DNA of 64,000 bases from NCBI GenBank assembly GCA_046348585.1, contig JAXMDZ010000004.1, positions 1 to 64,000 of the forward strand, read 5' to 3'. The stretch is from JADZAI01 sp046348585. Its GTDB lineage: Bacteria > Pseudomonadota > Alphaproteobacteria > Micropepsales > Micropepsaceae. The notes below the pieces were generated by a model, which did not search any database, was not told the origin of the DNA, and saw only the letters and a program-made list of their open reading frames with translations. Each line of letters begins with the position of its first letter. Position 1 is the first letter of the stretch. The translations under genes were made by a program, and so were the position numbers. Positions 16,949 to 24,798 of this stretch are shown in pieces.

Positions 16949-18165
16949 TCGGCCGCCATCGGCTGCGGCACCCGCGTCAGCTCCAGCGAAACGGCCCGCG
17001 CCGCGTTGATCGCCTCCAGAACCTGATCGAGCCGGTGATCGACGCCGCCGCTCTTGATGAAGGCATGACCGGCCGCGGCGATGCGGCCGAGCCGCCCCGG
17101 GTCGGCGGCCGCATCGGCGAGCACGGCGGAGATCGGACGGGCGGCGTAGTCGAACATCAGCGCCGTCTCGCCGTCGCGCAGGTATTTCGTGTGAACCTGA
17201 TTGCGTTCCACAAGCGGAATGACGCCCGCGTGCAGCGCATTGGTCACGCGGTCGTGCCAGAAGCCGGAATCGTAGGAGAGCGAAAGCACGATCTTCGCGC
17301 GCTTCATGCGGTCGAGCGTCTTGCCGATGTCGTTGTCGGCGAGCAGGCGCGCCGGGCCGTCCCGGAACAGCGCGCGCATGTCGTCGGGGATCGCGCCGTC
17401 GACGATCGCCGGAACCTCGGCGAGCTGGCGCAGCACCTCGCGCCTGCGCCGATGCTGAACGGCATAGAGGACGAGGCGCACGAGGCCGTTGTAGCGCGGC
17501 TCGTTCAGCTGAACGTCCTCCGCGTCGAGCGCCGCCTTCACTGCGTCGCCGATGAGGGTCATCGGATCGGCCGCGGCGGCTTCGATCGCCGCTTCGGCGG
17601 CGCGGCGCAGCCGTCCGTCGAGCGAGTCGATCACCGCGCGCACTTCGTCGGGCGTGCGCGACTGCCAGGCGACGTTCATCGGCGCGAGGACATGGATCGA
17701 GCGCTCGTCGAAGCGGTCGAAATCGGGCGGCGGGAAATCCTGCGACGGCCCGACGCCTTCGGTCCAGGTGGAAACCTGCGCCGGATTGATATGCGCGCGC
17801 CAATAGGCCCAGTCGGGGCGCGAGGCATGGACGGTGACGAGATTGGGATGCTGGTAGGGCACGAAGGGCCGCATCATCACCGGATGGTCGATGTTCCAGA
17901 ACACCACCGGCACGCCGTGCGGCTGAAGGAAATCGAGCAACGGCTTGCCGTGCAGCTGGATCATCGCCATCGCGTGATAGGAGATGGAGATCAGCGCCGC
18001 CGGTCCCTTCTCCATGCCGGTCTGGAGATGGCGCGGCCAGGCGGGGTCCGACATCTTGACCAGCGTGTGGCCGATACCGCGCTCGTCGAGGTAGGCGCGC
18101 AGCGCATGGGCGTAGCGCACGATGAGGTCGTCATAGACGACGATGATCAGGTGATTGATGCTCAT
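16945..18165 (-). CDS. Glycosyltransferase-like protein (GT-B type, unassigned)
   Basis: This 406-residue cytosolic protein starts MSINHLIIVVYDDLIVRYAHALRAYL in a Rossmann-like manner. A C-terminal stretch (IVLSLSYDSGFWHDRVTNAL, then GVIPLVERNQVHTKYL, then a helix with DHRLDQVLEAI) resembles the donor-binding half of GT-B transferases of the CgeB/group-1 kind. I do not recognise a precise family. Its place between the UDP-glucose dehydrogenase and RfbF genes supports a role in assembling the dideoxy- or uronic-sugar-containing glycan. It starts 5 bp after the rfbF stop. Confidence 0.6.
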   Translation of the reverse strand: MSINHLIIVVYDDLIVRYAHALRAYLDERGIGHTLVKMSDPAWPRHLQTGMEKGPAALISISYHAMAMIQLHGKPLLDFLQPHGVPVVFWNIDHPVMMRPFVPYQHPNLVTVHASRPDWAYWRAHINPAQVSTWTEGVGPSQDFPPPDFDRFDERSIHVLAPMNVAWQSRTPDEVRAVIDSLDGRLRRAAEAAIEAAAADPMTLIGDAVKAALDAEDVQLNEPRYNGLVRLVLYAVQHRRRREVLRQLAEVPAIVDGAIPDDMRALFRDGPARLLADNDIGKTLDRMKRAKIVLSLSYDSGFWHDRVTNALHAGVIPLVERNQVHTKYLRDGETALMFDYAARPISAVLADAAADPGRLGRIAAAGHAFIKSGGVDHRLDQVLEAINAARAVSLELTRVPQPMAAE

Positions 18166-18169
18166 CGGC

Positions 18170-18955
18170 TCAGGCTGCCCTCAGCTGGGTCCAGCGCGCC
18201 CACGGCGCGCCGTCGCGCCACAGATCCTCCAGCAGCATCTTGTCCCGCAGCGTGTCCATGCACTGCCAGAACCCGTCATGCCGCCAGGCGGCGAGTTCGC
18301 CGGCGGCGGCGAGGCGCTCCATCGGCTCGGCCTCCCACGGCTGCATGTCGTCCTCGACATAGTCGAGCGCCTTGGGCGAGGCCACGAAGAAGCCGCCATT
18401 GATGAGGCCGCCGTCGCTGCGCGGCTTTTCGGCGAAGCGGCTGACCATGTCGCCGTCCATCTCCATGCGGCCGAACCGGGCGGGCGGCGAGACGGCGGTG
18501 ACCGTCGCCAGCTTGTTCGAGCGGCGATGCGCCGCGATCAGCGCCTCGATGTCCACGTCGCTGACCGCATCGCCATAGGTGAAGCAGAAGGCGTCGTCGT
18601 CCGCGACATAGGGCCGGATGCGCCGCAGCCGGCCGCCGGTCATCGTCTCCTCGCCGGTATCGACCAACGTCACGCGCCAGGGCTCGCTCGCGCAATTGTG
18701 GACCTGCACCTGATTGCGGGCGAGATCGAAGGTCACGTCCGAGCGGTGCAGCAGATAGTTGGCGAAGTATTCCTTGATGACGTAGCCACGATAGCCGAGG
18801 CACACCACGAAGTCGTGGATGCCGTAGCTCGAATAGAGCTTCATGATGTGCCAGAGGATCGGCTGGCCGCCGATTTCGATCATCGGCTTGGGGCGCAGAT
18901 GCGTCTCTTCGGACAGCCGGGTGCCTTTGCCGCCGGCCAGAATGACTGCTTTCAC
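18170..18955 (-). CDS. rfbF: Glucose-1-phosphate cytidylyltransferase RfbF/DdhA
   Basis: This 261-residue nucleotidyltransferase makes CDP-glucose from CTP and glucose-1-phosphate, the first step to CDP-3,6-dideoxyhexoses. It begins KAVILAGGKGTRL and carries RPKPMIEIGGQPILWHIMK, then YGDAVSDVD with the metal-binding Asp, then INGGFFV. I chose the GTG at 18955 because GAGGGG lies about 9 nt upstream and it places the motif at residue 2, as in homologues; an in-frame ATG lies 8 codons upstream. It is the first gene of the six-gene minus-strand operon. Four of the five junctions in that operon are overlaps. Confidence 0.93.
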   Translation of the reverse strand: MKAVILAGGKGTRLSEETHLRPKPMIEIGGQPILWHIMKLYSSYGIHDFVVCLGYRGYVIKEYFANYLLHRSDVTFDLARNQVQVHNCASEPWRVTLVDTGEETMTGGRLRRIRPYVADDDAFCFTYGDAVSDVDIEALIAAHRRSNKLATVTAVSPPARFGRMEMDGDMVSRFAEKPRSDGGLINGGFFVASPKALDYVEDDMQPWEAEPMERLAAAGELAAWRHDGFWQCMDTLRDKMLLEDLWRDGAPWARWTQLRAA

Positions 18956-19050
18956 GTCGCAAGCCCCTCGTCGGTCCACGAGCCGTCATTTGGGGGCCAT
19001 ATGGTTAACGCCGGGCTAACCAAGGTAAACGCGGCCGTGACGCGACCGGC

Positions 19051-19869
19051 TTAGTCGACCAGCGCCGGTCCGGTGCAATCGGCATAGACCGCGCCGGAGG
19101 GGCGCAGCGTGATCGCCGGTCCGCCCGCCCCTTCGATGCGAACGGTGAGCGTGACGCCGCTGCGCGGTTCGACGCTCTCCAGATCGAGATCGATCGGGCC
19201 GGACGCGCCCTCCTGCCGCGCCGCCATCACCCGGAACGGGTGCTGGGCGTCCGGCGTTACGCCCTCGGCCCCGGCCGGCCAGCGCACGAAGCTCGGCTCC
19301 AGCGGATCGAACAGGTCGATGAAGATGCCGTCCGGATTGTCGCCGGAACAGGCGGCGGCGCGATCCTGACCGGGAAGCTGGCGCTTGAAGCGGATGCCGC
19401 CGCCGTCCTCGCCGAAGGCGGCGTTGGTGAGCGCGTTGGCGGCGGCGAAGGGCAGGGCGAGGCGGACGTAATCCGTGCCGCCCCAGCGTTCGAACGTGCT
19501 GGCCGGGAAGCCCGCCGCCTGGACCAGCATCCGGCCGTCCACCGTCATGTCCAGCGTCACCGCACCGCCATAGCGGCTTTCGATCGGGTATTTGCCGCCG
19601 CCCGTGCCGCGCGGCGGCAGCGCATGCCAGGCCATGCCGCGCGGCGTCTGCACGCGCACCAGGTCGCGCCCATAGGCGGTGGAGACGGCGATTTCCCAGT
19701 CCTCGCCGGCGACCGTGCCGGTCCAGCGGCCCTGATAGGCGGCATAGGCCGAGACGCCGGGGGTCTTCTCGTCGCAGGCGGCGGCGAACAGCGCCAGCCC
19801 GAGCGCCGCAGCACGCGCCAGCCGCGCGCCGCGCCACGTTCTCGACACGTCAACCCTGTGCATAGCCAA
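19051..19869 (-). CDS. Predicted lipoprotein of unknown function
   Basis: This 272-residue protein has a basic N-terminus, a hydrophobic segment and a lipobox ending LFAAAC near residue 32, predicting attachment to a membrane after signal peptidase II cleavage. The mature part is rich in beta-strand and Gly/Pro, with several acidic stretches and a terminal ADCTGPALVD; it contains a few Cys that could pair. I do not recognise a domain. A start 2 codons downstream is equally possible. The start lies about 40 bp from the perfect FNR-type palindrome at 19908-19921, which may therefore control this gene. Confidence 0.7.
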   Translation of the reverse strand: MAMHRVDVSRTWRGARLARAAALGLALFAAACDEKTPGVSAYAAYQGRWTGTVAGEDWEIAVSTAYGRDLVRVQTPRGMAWHALPPRGTGGGKYPIESRYGGAVTLDMTVDGRMLVQAAGFPASTFERWGGTDYVRLALPFAAANALTNAAFGEDGGGIRFKRQLPGQDRAAACSGDNPDGIFIDLFDPLEPSFVRWPAGAEGVTPDAQHPFRVMAARQEGASGPIDLDLESVEPRSGVTLTVRIEGAGGPAITLRPSGAVYADCTGPALVD

Positions 19870-19907
19870 GCCTCATCGCGCGATGCCTTGCGGTGACGCT
19901 ATCCCGA

Positions 19908-19921
19908 TTGACGCGCGTCAA
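19908..19921. promoter_or_regulatory. FNR/CRP-type box, perfect palindrome TTGACGCGCGTCAA
   Basis: This is a fully symmetric 14-bp dyad of the TTGAC-N4-GTCAA class. It lies in the 267-bp divergent gap between the lipoprotein (19869, minus) and cytochrome c (20137, plus). It is 38 bp from the lipoprotein start and about 215 bp from the cytochrome start, so the nearer gene is the likelier target. Confidence 0.55.
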
Positions 19922-19967
19922 CGACAGGAAGCGGACGAGTCTCTAGTAGCACAAGCACGATCCGGTG

Positions 19968-19979
19968 CGGTTCGAACCG
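19968..19979. repeat. 12-bp perfect palindrome CGGTTCGAACCG
   Basis: This is a perfect inverted repeat in the divergent lipoprotein/cytochrome c gap. It could be an operator, but no matching regulator is identifiable. Confidence 0.3.
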
Positions 19980-20136
19980 TCCCGGTCGCGTTCATTCACC
20001 GGTCAGGATTGTCCCCCTAGACTCTTCCTCCGGAATCGCCCCCCGCGCCGCGCCTCCGCTTGACGCGCCCGCCGGTTTGAAGTGTCTGTCCGCCGGCCGC
20101 CGCCATGGGGCGCGACCGGCCATCGAGGAGAAGAGA

Positions 20137-20574
20137 ATGCGCCTGAAGTCCCTTGGAACCGCTCTGGTTTGCGCCGCCGCGCTGTCCTTCGCCGCGCCCG
20201 CGCTCGCCGCTTCTGTCGAACTCGACATCACCGGCGCCGACGGCGCGAAGATGTCTGGCGATCCGGAAGCCGGCAAGGCGAAGTTCAACGTGTGCGCGGC
20301 CTGCCACGCGGTGGAGGAAGGCAAGAACAAGGTCGGTCCGACGCTCTACGGCGTCGTCGGCCGCGTCGCCGGCACGGTCGAAGGCTTCAACTACTCCAAG
20401 GCCAACAAGGAATCGGGCATCACCTGGAGCGAGCAGGAACTGTTCGTCTATCTGGAGAACCCGCGCGAGAAGGTGCCCGGCACGAAGATGGCCTATGCCG
20501 GCATGAAGGACGCGCAGGACCGCGCCAACCTGATCGCTTATCTCAAGGGGGTGGGGGCGGCTGCGACGCCTTGA
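20137..20574 (+). CDS. Class I cytochrome c (c2/c550 type)
   Basis: This 145-residue periplasmic electron carrier has a Sec signal peptide ending at ALAASVELD. It carries one haem site, CAACH (C53, C56, H57), and a likely axial Met at 118 in KMAYAGM. The ATG at 20137 follows GGAGAAGAG. Size and the GPTLYGVVGR and FNYSKANK motifs match short soluble cytochromes c. It is followed by a strong terminator and then by hemF, so it is probably a single-gene transcript. Its function would be electron transfer between membrane complexes. Confidence 0.95.
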   Translation: MRLKSLGTALVCAAALSFAAPALAASVELDITGADGAKMSGDPEAGKAKFNVCAACHAVEEGKNKVGPTLYGVVGRVAGTVEGFNYSKANKESGITWSEQELFVYLENPREKVPGTKMAYAGMKDAQDRANLIAYLKGVGAAATP

Positions 20575-20596
20575 CCTGTCTTTTCTGACGGTTACG

Positions 20597-20627
20597 ACGG
20601 CGGCGGAGCGATCCGCCGCCGTTTCTC
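20597..20627 (+). terminator. Rho-independent terminator after cytochrome c
   Basis: An 11-bp stem, ACGGCGGCGGA (20597-20607) with TCCGCCGCCGT (20612-20622), has a 4-nt GCGA loop and is followed by a T-rich run (TTTCT). It sits 22 bp after the cytochrome c stop. Confidence 0.85.
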
Positions 20628-20669
20628 ATGGACGGCGGCAGTGCGATCCAGCGAGCGGGGGAGATGCCG

Positions 20670-21551
20670 ATGACCGATTCCGACGAACGCAAGGCGAGGG
20701 CGCGCGCCTGGTTCGAGACCCTGCGCGACCGCATCATGGCGGCCTTCGAGACGCTGGAGCGCGAGGCCTCGCCCGCGCTTTACGGCGAAAAGCCGGGCGC
20801 TTTCGTCCGCACGCCGTGGGAACGGGCCAAGGGCGAGGGCGGGGCGGACCAGGGCGGCGGCGTCATGGGCATGATGCGCGGCCGCCTGTTCGAGAAGGTC
20901 GGCGTCCACACCTCGACCGTGCACGGGCGCTTCCCCGACGATTTCGCGCGCCAGATAAAGGGCGCGGCGGAAGACCCGCGCTTCTGGGCCTCGGGCATCA
21001 GCCTGATCGCCCACATGGCCAATCCGAACGTCCCGGCCGTCCACATGAACACCCGGATGATCGTGACCACTCAGTCGTGGTTCGGCGGCGGGGCCGACCT
21101 CAACCCGACGCTGGCGGTGCAGCGGACCCAGGACCATCCGGACGCGCGCTTCTTCCACGAAGCGATGAAATCGGCCTGCGACAGCTTCGATCCGGACTGG
21201 TATCCGCGCTACGCCAAATGGGCGGACGAGTATTTCTGGCTGCCCCATCGCAGCGAGCCGCGCGGCATCGGCGGCATCTTCTACGACCACCACGATTCGG
21301 GCGACTGGGAACGCGATTTCGCCTTCACCCGCAGCGTCGGCGAGGCCTTCCTGGAGGCCTTTCCGGCGATCGTGCGCCGCCACATCGCCGAGCCCTGGGA
21401 CGCAGGCCGGCGCGCCGAGCAGGCGCATTGGCGCAGCCGTTATGTCGAATTCAACCTGCTCTACGACCGGGGCACCACGTTCGGCCTGAAGACCGGCGGC
21501 AACGTGGAGAGCATCCTGTCGTCCATGCCGCCGGTCGCCGAGTGGCGCTGA
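20670..21551 (+). CDS. hemF: Oxygen-dependent coproporphyrinogen III oxidase HemF
   Basis: HemF (293 residues) oxidatively decarboxylates coproporphyrinogen III to protoporphyrinogen IX using O2. Visible motifs are SWFGGGADLNP, YPRYAKWADEYFWLPHR, RGIGGIFYD, RYVEFNLLYDRGT and FGLKTGGNVESILSSMPP. The ATG at 20670 sits 6 nt after GGGGGAG; codons further upstream are unlikely to be used. The protein ends soon after MPPVAEW, about 25 residues before the end of the E. coli enzyme, which is the usual alphaproteobacterial form and not a truncation. It lies between a cytochrome c gene and the polyphosphate kinase gene. Confidence 0.95.
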   Translation: MTDSDERKARARAWFETLRDRIMAAFETLEREASPALYGEKPGAFVRTPWERAKGEGGADQGGGVMGMMRGRLFEKVGVHTSTVHGRFPDDFARQIKGAAEDPRFWASGISLIAHMANPNVPAVHMNTRMIVTTQSWFGGGADLNPTLAVQRTQDHPDARFFHEAMKSACDSFDPDWYPRYAKWADEYFWLPHRSEPRGIGGIFYDHHDSGDWERDFAFTRSVGEAFLEAFPAIVRRHIAEPWDAGRRAEQAHWRSRYVEFNLLYDRGTTFGLKTGGNVESILSSMPPVAEWR

Positions 21552-21585
21552 GTCGCCCGGAAATGGCGCGAGGCAGGGTGCACCA

Positions 21586-21599
21586 TTGACGCAACTCAA
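21586..21599. promoter_or_regulatory. FNR/CRP-type box before the polyphosphate kinase gene
   Basis: TTGACGCAACTCAA has one half-site intact and one with a single change. It lies 53 bp before the PPK2 start, a suitable position for activator-dependent initiation. Confidence 0.5.
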
Positions 21600-21652
21600 C
21601 GTCTGGTTAGGGCCTTGGGTGTAGGAGTGACCCCTTCAAGACGGGGGTCGGG

Positions 21653-22846
21653 ATGGTCGCAAGAGGGAAGAAATCGGCGGCGCTGCGCAGCGCGCGGGAA
21701 CCGGCGAAAAAGAAGGCGCGCGGGCGCTCCGGCGCCCAGCCGCGTCCGGTCGAGGCTGGCGACGTGCCGCCCGATCTCAGCGCCGGCGGATTGCAGAACC
21801 ACGCCGTCTCGCGCGCGACGACCCGCACGCGCATCGTGCTCGGCTCGACGCTGCGCGAACTGCTCGATCATCACGAAAAGGGCGTGCCGCCGGTCAGTGT
21901 GATCAGCCAGCTCCAGACTCTGATGGACGGCGCTTCGCTCGACGAGCGCAAGATGCTCCGCAAGCTGCTGGCCAGCGCGCCGGAACCGACGGACGGCGAG
22001 GCCGGCATCAATCCCGACACCGAACTCGCGCCCGGCTGGCGGACCGGCAGCTATCCGTACCGCAATCTCCTGTCGCGCAAATCCTACGAGCGGCAGAAAT
22101 ATCTGCTCCAGGTCGAGCTGCTGAAGCTGCAGGCCTGGGTGAAGACCACCGGCCAGCGCGTCGTCGTCCTGTTCGAGGGGCGCGACGCGGCCGGCAAGGG
22201 CGGCGCGATCAAGCGCTTCATGGAGCATCTCAATCCGCGCGGTGCGCGCGTCGTCGCTCTGGAGAAGCCGAGCGAGGTCGAGCGCGGCCAGTGGTACTTC
22301 CAACGCTACATCCAGCATCTGCCGACGCGCGGCGAGATCGTGATGTTCGACCGCTCCTGGTACAACCGCTCGGGCGTCGAGCGCGTCATGGGCTTCTGCA
22401 GCGAGGGCGAATACGACGAGTTCCTGCGCCAGACGCCGGAATTCGAGCGCCAGCTCGTGCGCAGTGGCGTCTATCTCTTCAAGTTCTGGTTCTCGGTCAG
22501 CCAGGCCGAGCAGCGCCGCCGCTTCAAGGAGCGCAAGCTTCACCCGCTCAAGCAGTGGAAGCTGAGCCCCATCGACATGGCCTCGCTCGACCGCTGGGAC
22601 GATTACACGCGCGCCAAGGAAGCGATGTTCCTGCACACCGACACCTCGGACGCGCCCTGGACCGTCATCAAGAGCGACTGCAAGAAGCGCGCGCGGCTCA
22701 ACGCCATGCGCTTCGTGCTGGGGCGTCTGCCTTACGAGAACCGCGACCTGACGACGATGGGGGCGATCGACCCGCTGATCGTCGGGCGGCCCTCGCTGGT
22801 GCCGGGCGTCACCGACGACCAGCTGGCCTCGACCGGGAACGGCTAG
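21653..22846 (+). CDS. Polyphosphate kinase 2 (PPK2 family)
   Basis: PPK2 (397 residues) transfers phosphate between polyphosphate and nucleoside di- or monophosphates. The Walker A motif is GRDAAGKGG at about residues 176-184, and the Walker B/lid region reads VMFDRSWYNRSGVE. The remaining PPK2 core, with KFWFSVSQAEQRRRF, SPIDMASLDRWDDYT and ENRDLTTMG, is intact. The N-terminal ~75 residues are Lys/Arg/Ala-rich and disordered-looking. The ATG at 21653 is 53 bp after an FNR-type box, and the universal stress gene follows with its own similar box. Linkage to low-oxygen or stress physiology is inference. Confidence 0.94.
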   Translation: MVARGKKSAALRSAREPAKKKARGRSGAQPRPVEAGDVPPDLSAGGLQNHAVSRATTRTRIVLGSTLRELLDHHEKGVPPVSVISQLQTLMDGASLDERKMLRKLLASAPEPTDGEAGINPDTELAPGWRTGSYPYRNLLSRKSYERQKYLLQVELLKLQAWVKTTGQRVVVLFEGRDAAGKGGAIKRFMEHLNPRGARVVALEKPSEVERGQWYFQRYIQHLPTRGEIVMFDRSWYNRSGVERVMGFCSEGEYDEFLRQTPEFERQLVRSGVYLFKFWFSVSQAEQRRRFKERKLHPLKQWKLSPIDMASLDRWDDYTRAKEAMFLHTDTSDAPWTVIKSDCKKRARLNAMRFVLGRLPYENRDLTTMGAIDPLIVGRPSLVPGVTDDQLASTGNG

Positions 22847-22865
22847 GCCGCGCGCCTCGCGGAAA

Positions 22866-22879
22866 TTGCTTTGCGTCAA
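22866..22879. promoter_or_regulatory. FNR/CRP-type box before the universal stress protein gene
   Basis: TTGCTTTGCGTCAA has the right half identical to the other sites (GTCAA plus the flanking CG), while the left half is degenerate (TTGCT). It ends 57 bp before the start at 22937. Confidence 0.45.
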
Positions 22880-22936
22880 CGCGCCGGCGGCTAGGCTGCG
22901 CTCGTCTGACAGCGATTTCCGGCGAGGAGTGAAGAC

Positions 22937-23791
22937 GTGACCGACACCCAGATACCGGCCGCCCCAGGATCGTCCGCCGTCGCCTCCATTCTGGCGGCGG
23001 TCGATCTCGCCGACGGGGCGGCCTCGCGGCTCGACCTCGTCTTCGATCTCGCCGACCGGCTGTCCTCCGCCGTCATCGGCGTCGCGGCCTGCCGGGCCGA
23101 CCTGCCGTTCTACTTCGACGGGGCGATCGGCCTTGCCGACTCGATCGCCAGTCTCGAACGCCGCGAGGCGGCCGAACATATCGGCGAGGCCGAGGCGCTG
23201 TTCCGCCGCGCCGCCGGGACGCGGACCAATATCGAATGGCGCGCCGCCGCCTCCGCCCCGCTCAAGTTCTTCGCCGACCAGGTCCGGGCGGCCGATCTGG
23301 TGATCGTCGGCGGCGCGGACCGCACCGAAGCGCCGCTGCTGCCGATGGAGCTGGACGCGGGCGACGAGGTGATGGTGGCCGGACGGCCGTTGCTGGTGGT
23401 GCCGCCGGGCGTCTCCCATCTCGCCTGCCGCACTGTCGTCATCGCCTGGAAGGACACGCGCGAGGCGCGCCGCGCGGTCGGCGACGCGCTGCCGCTATTG
23501 AAGCTGGCGGGCGACGTCTGCGTGCTCGCCGTCGGGCCGGGGCCGGACGAGGCGGGAGCGAACGACGTCGCCGGGCATCTCAAGCGCCACGGCATACCGG
23601 CCCGGGTCATGGTCCGCCCGACGCCAGCTCACGGCGCGGGGCAGGAGATTCTCGACGTCGCCAAGCAGTGGAACGCCGACCTCATCGTCGCGGGCGCATA
23701 CGGCCATAGCCGTCTGCGCGAATGGGCGCTGGGCGGCGTGACGCGCCACCTGCTGCTGAAATCGCCCGTCTGCTGCCTGATCTCGCACTGA
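22937..23791 (+). CDS. Universal stress protein (UspA family, tandem-domain size)
   Basis: This 284-residue cytoplasmic protein has a GTG start after GCGAGGAG. The C-terminal half is a clear Usp domain: DLIVAGAYGHSRLREWALGG contains the G-x2-G-x9-G(S/T)-like ATP-binding motif. The N-terminal half (SSAVASILAAVDLADG...) is a degenerate Usp repeat with VVIGG-like strand patterns. Usp proteins of this size help survival under starvation, oxygen limitation or DNA damage; the exact role is unknown. It has an FNR-type box 57 bp upstream. The membrane protein at 23803 starts 11 bp downstream and is probably cotranscribed. Confidence 0.9.
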   Translation: MTDTQIPAAPGSSAVASILAAVDLADGAASRLDLVFDLADRLSSAVIGVAACRADLPFYFDGAIGLADSIASLERREAAEHIGEAEALFRRAAGTRTNIEWRAAASAPLKFFADQVRAADLVIVGGADRTEAPLLPMELDAGDEVMVAGRPLLVVPPGVSHLACRTVVIAWKDTREARRAVGDALPLLKLAGDVCVLAVGPGPDEAGANDVAGHLKRHGIPARVMVRPTPAHGAGQEILDVAKQWNADLIVAGAYGHSRLREWALGGVTRHLLLKSPVCCLISH

Positions 23792-23802
23792 AGGACGCCG
23801 CC

Positions 23803-24798
23803 GTGACCGCCGCCGCCAGCGCGCCGCTCGTCTGGACCGCCGACATCAAGCTGTTCAGCGCGGCGATGCTGCGGCAATGGACGGTTGCGATCCTGGCGAC
23901 CGGCCTGATCATGGCATTGTTGCTCGGGACGATCGCCGCGTCAGACGGCGATTGGGAGGCCGTGCCGTCCTTCCTCCTCATCGCGGCGGGGGCGGCGGCG
24001 GGCCTGTGGCTGCTGGGGCTCGTCATCATGGCGGTCTTGTTCCGTGGCCGGATGCGCGTCCGCTACACGCTGAGCGACGAAGGGCTGTTGCAGGAGACCG
24101 TCGATAGCGTCGCCAGGGGCGCGAACCGGGCGGCGCTGGTCGCCGGCGTGCTGACGGGCAAGCCGGGCCTTGCCGGATCGGGTCTCATCGGGCGCTCGCG
24201 CGAAAGCGAGAGCGTCAGCTGGAGCGGGGCCTTCAAGGCCGTGCCGCAGCCCGCGCGGCGGATGATCGCGCTGCGCAACTCCTGGCGCACGCTGATGTTC
24301 GTGCAGTGCACGCCGGAGAACTACGACGCGGTTCTGGCCCGCATGAACGCGGCGATCGCCAGCCATGGCGCGGAGGGCCGGGTGAAGCGCGGATCGCCGC
24401 TGCCCTTCTTCATCCTGCACGGACTGCTGATCCTCCTCGCCTCGGCGCCGCTGTTCGGCCTCTGCGACGCCTTCGATCTCGACATCTTCGCGCCCATCCT
24501 GATCCTCTGCTTCGCCGAGGCGACGCTGTGGCTGATCCCGCTGTTCGGCTGGGTGGTGATCGCCGGGCTCGGCTATCTGGCCTTCATGACGGCGGCGGAC
24601 CTGGCCGAGGTGCGTCAGTCGATGTTCTCGCCCGGCGAAACCTATACGGGCTTCGACGTGCTGGACGGCGAGGAGACGACGGTGCTGCTGCTGGCGGGCC
24701 TCGGGGCCGCCTATCTCGTCTGGCTGTCGCTGCGGGCGATCAGGGGCCGGATCGTGCCGCTGCTCGTGCAGGACCAGTCCGACATGGACGGCGGCTAG
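23803..24798 (+). CDS. Uncharacterised polytopic membrane protein
   Basis: The GTG at 23803, 7 nt after AAGGA, gives about 331 residues. Two hydrophobic helices occur near residues 27-75. A soluble middle section follows, with PARRMIALRNSWRTLMF resembling a PH-like/YcxB fold. Two or three more helices follow around 203-270, with a last one near the C-terminus. I do not recognise a confident family. The order TM pair, beta-rich domain, TM pairs resembles YcxB-type or DUF proteins with a PH-like domain. It likely shares a transcript with the universal stress gene and its stop overlaps the convergent ABC ATPase gene by 4 bp. Confidence 0.65.
   Translation: MTAAASAPLVWTADIKLFSAAMLRQWTVAILATGLIMALLLGTIAASDGDWEAVPSFLLIAAGAAAGLWLLGLVIMAVLFRGRMRVRYTLSDEGLLQETVDSVARGANRAALVAGVLTGKPGLAGSGLIGRSRESESVSWSGAFKAVPQPARRMIALRNSWRTLMFVQCTPENYDAVLARMNAAIASHGAEGRVKRGSPLPFFILHGLLILLASAPLFGLCDAFDLDIFAPILILCFAEATLWLIPLFGWVVIAGLGYLAFMTAADLAEVRQSMFSPGETYTGFDVLDGEETTVLLLAGLGAAYLVWLSLRAIRGRIVPLLVQDQSDMDGG

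Noticed and set aside
15566..17803. A frame extending upstream of the UDP-glucose dehydrogenase start
   Set aside because: The upstream part is Arg-rich nonsense overlapping the glycosyltransferase-like gene; the enzyme N-terminus MMRIAVIGAGYVG at 16948 is the true start.
20670..21551. Apparent C-terminal truncation of HemF
   Set aside because: The shorter C-terminus fits alphaproteobacterial HemF and the catalytic motifs are intact.
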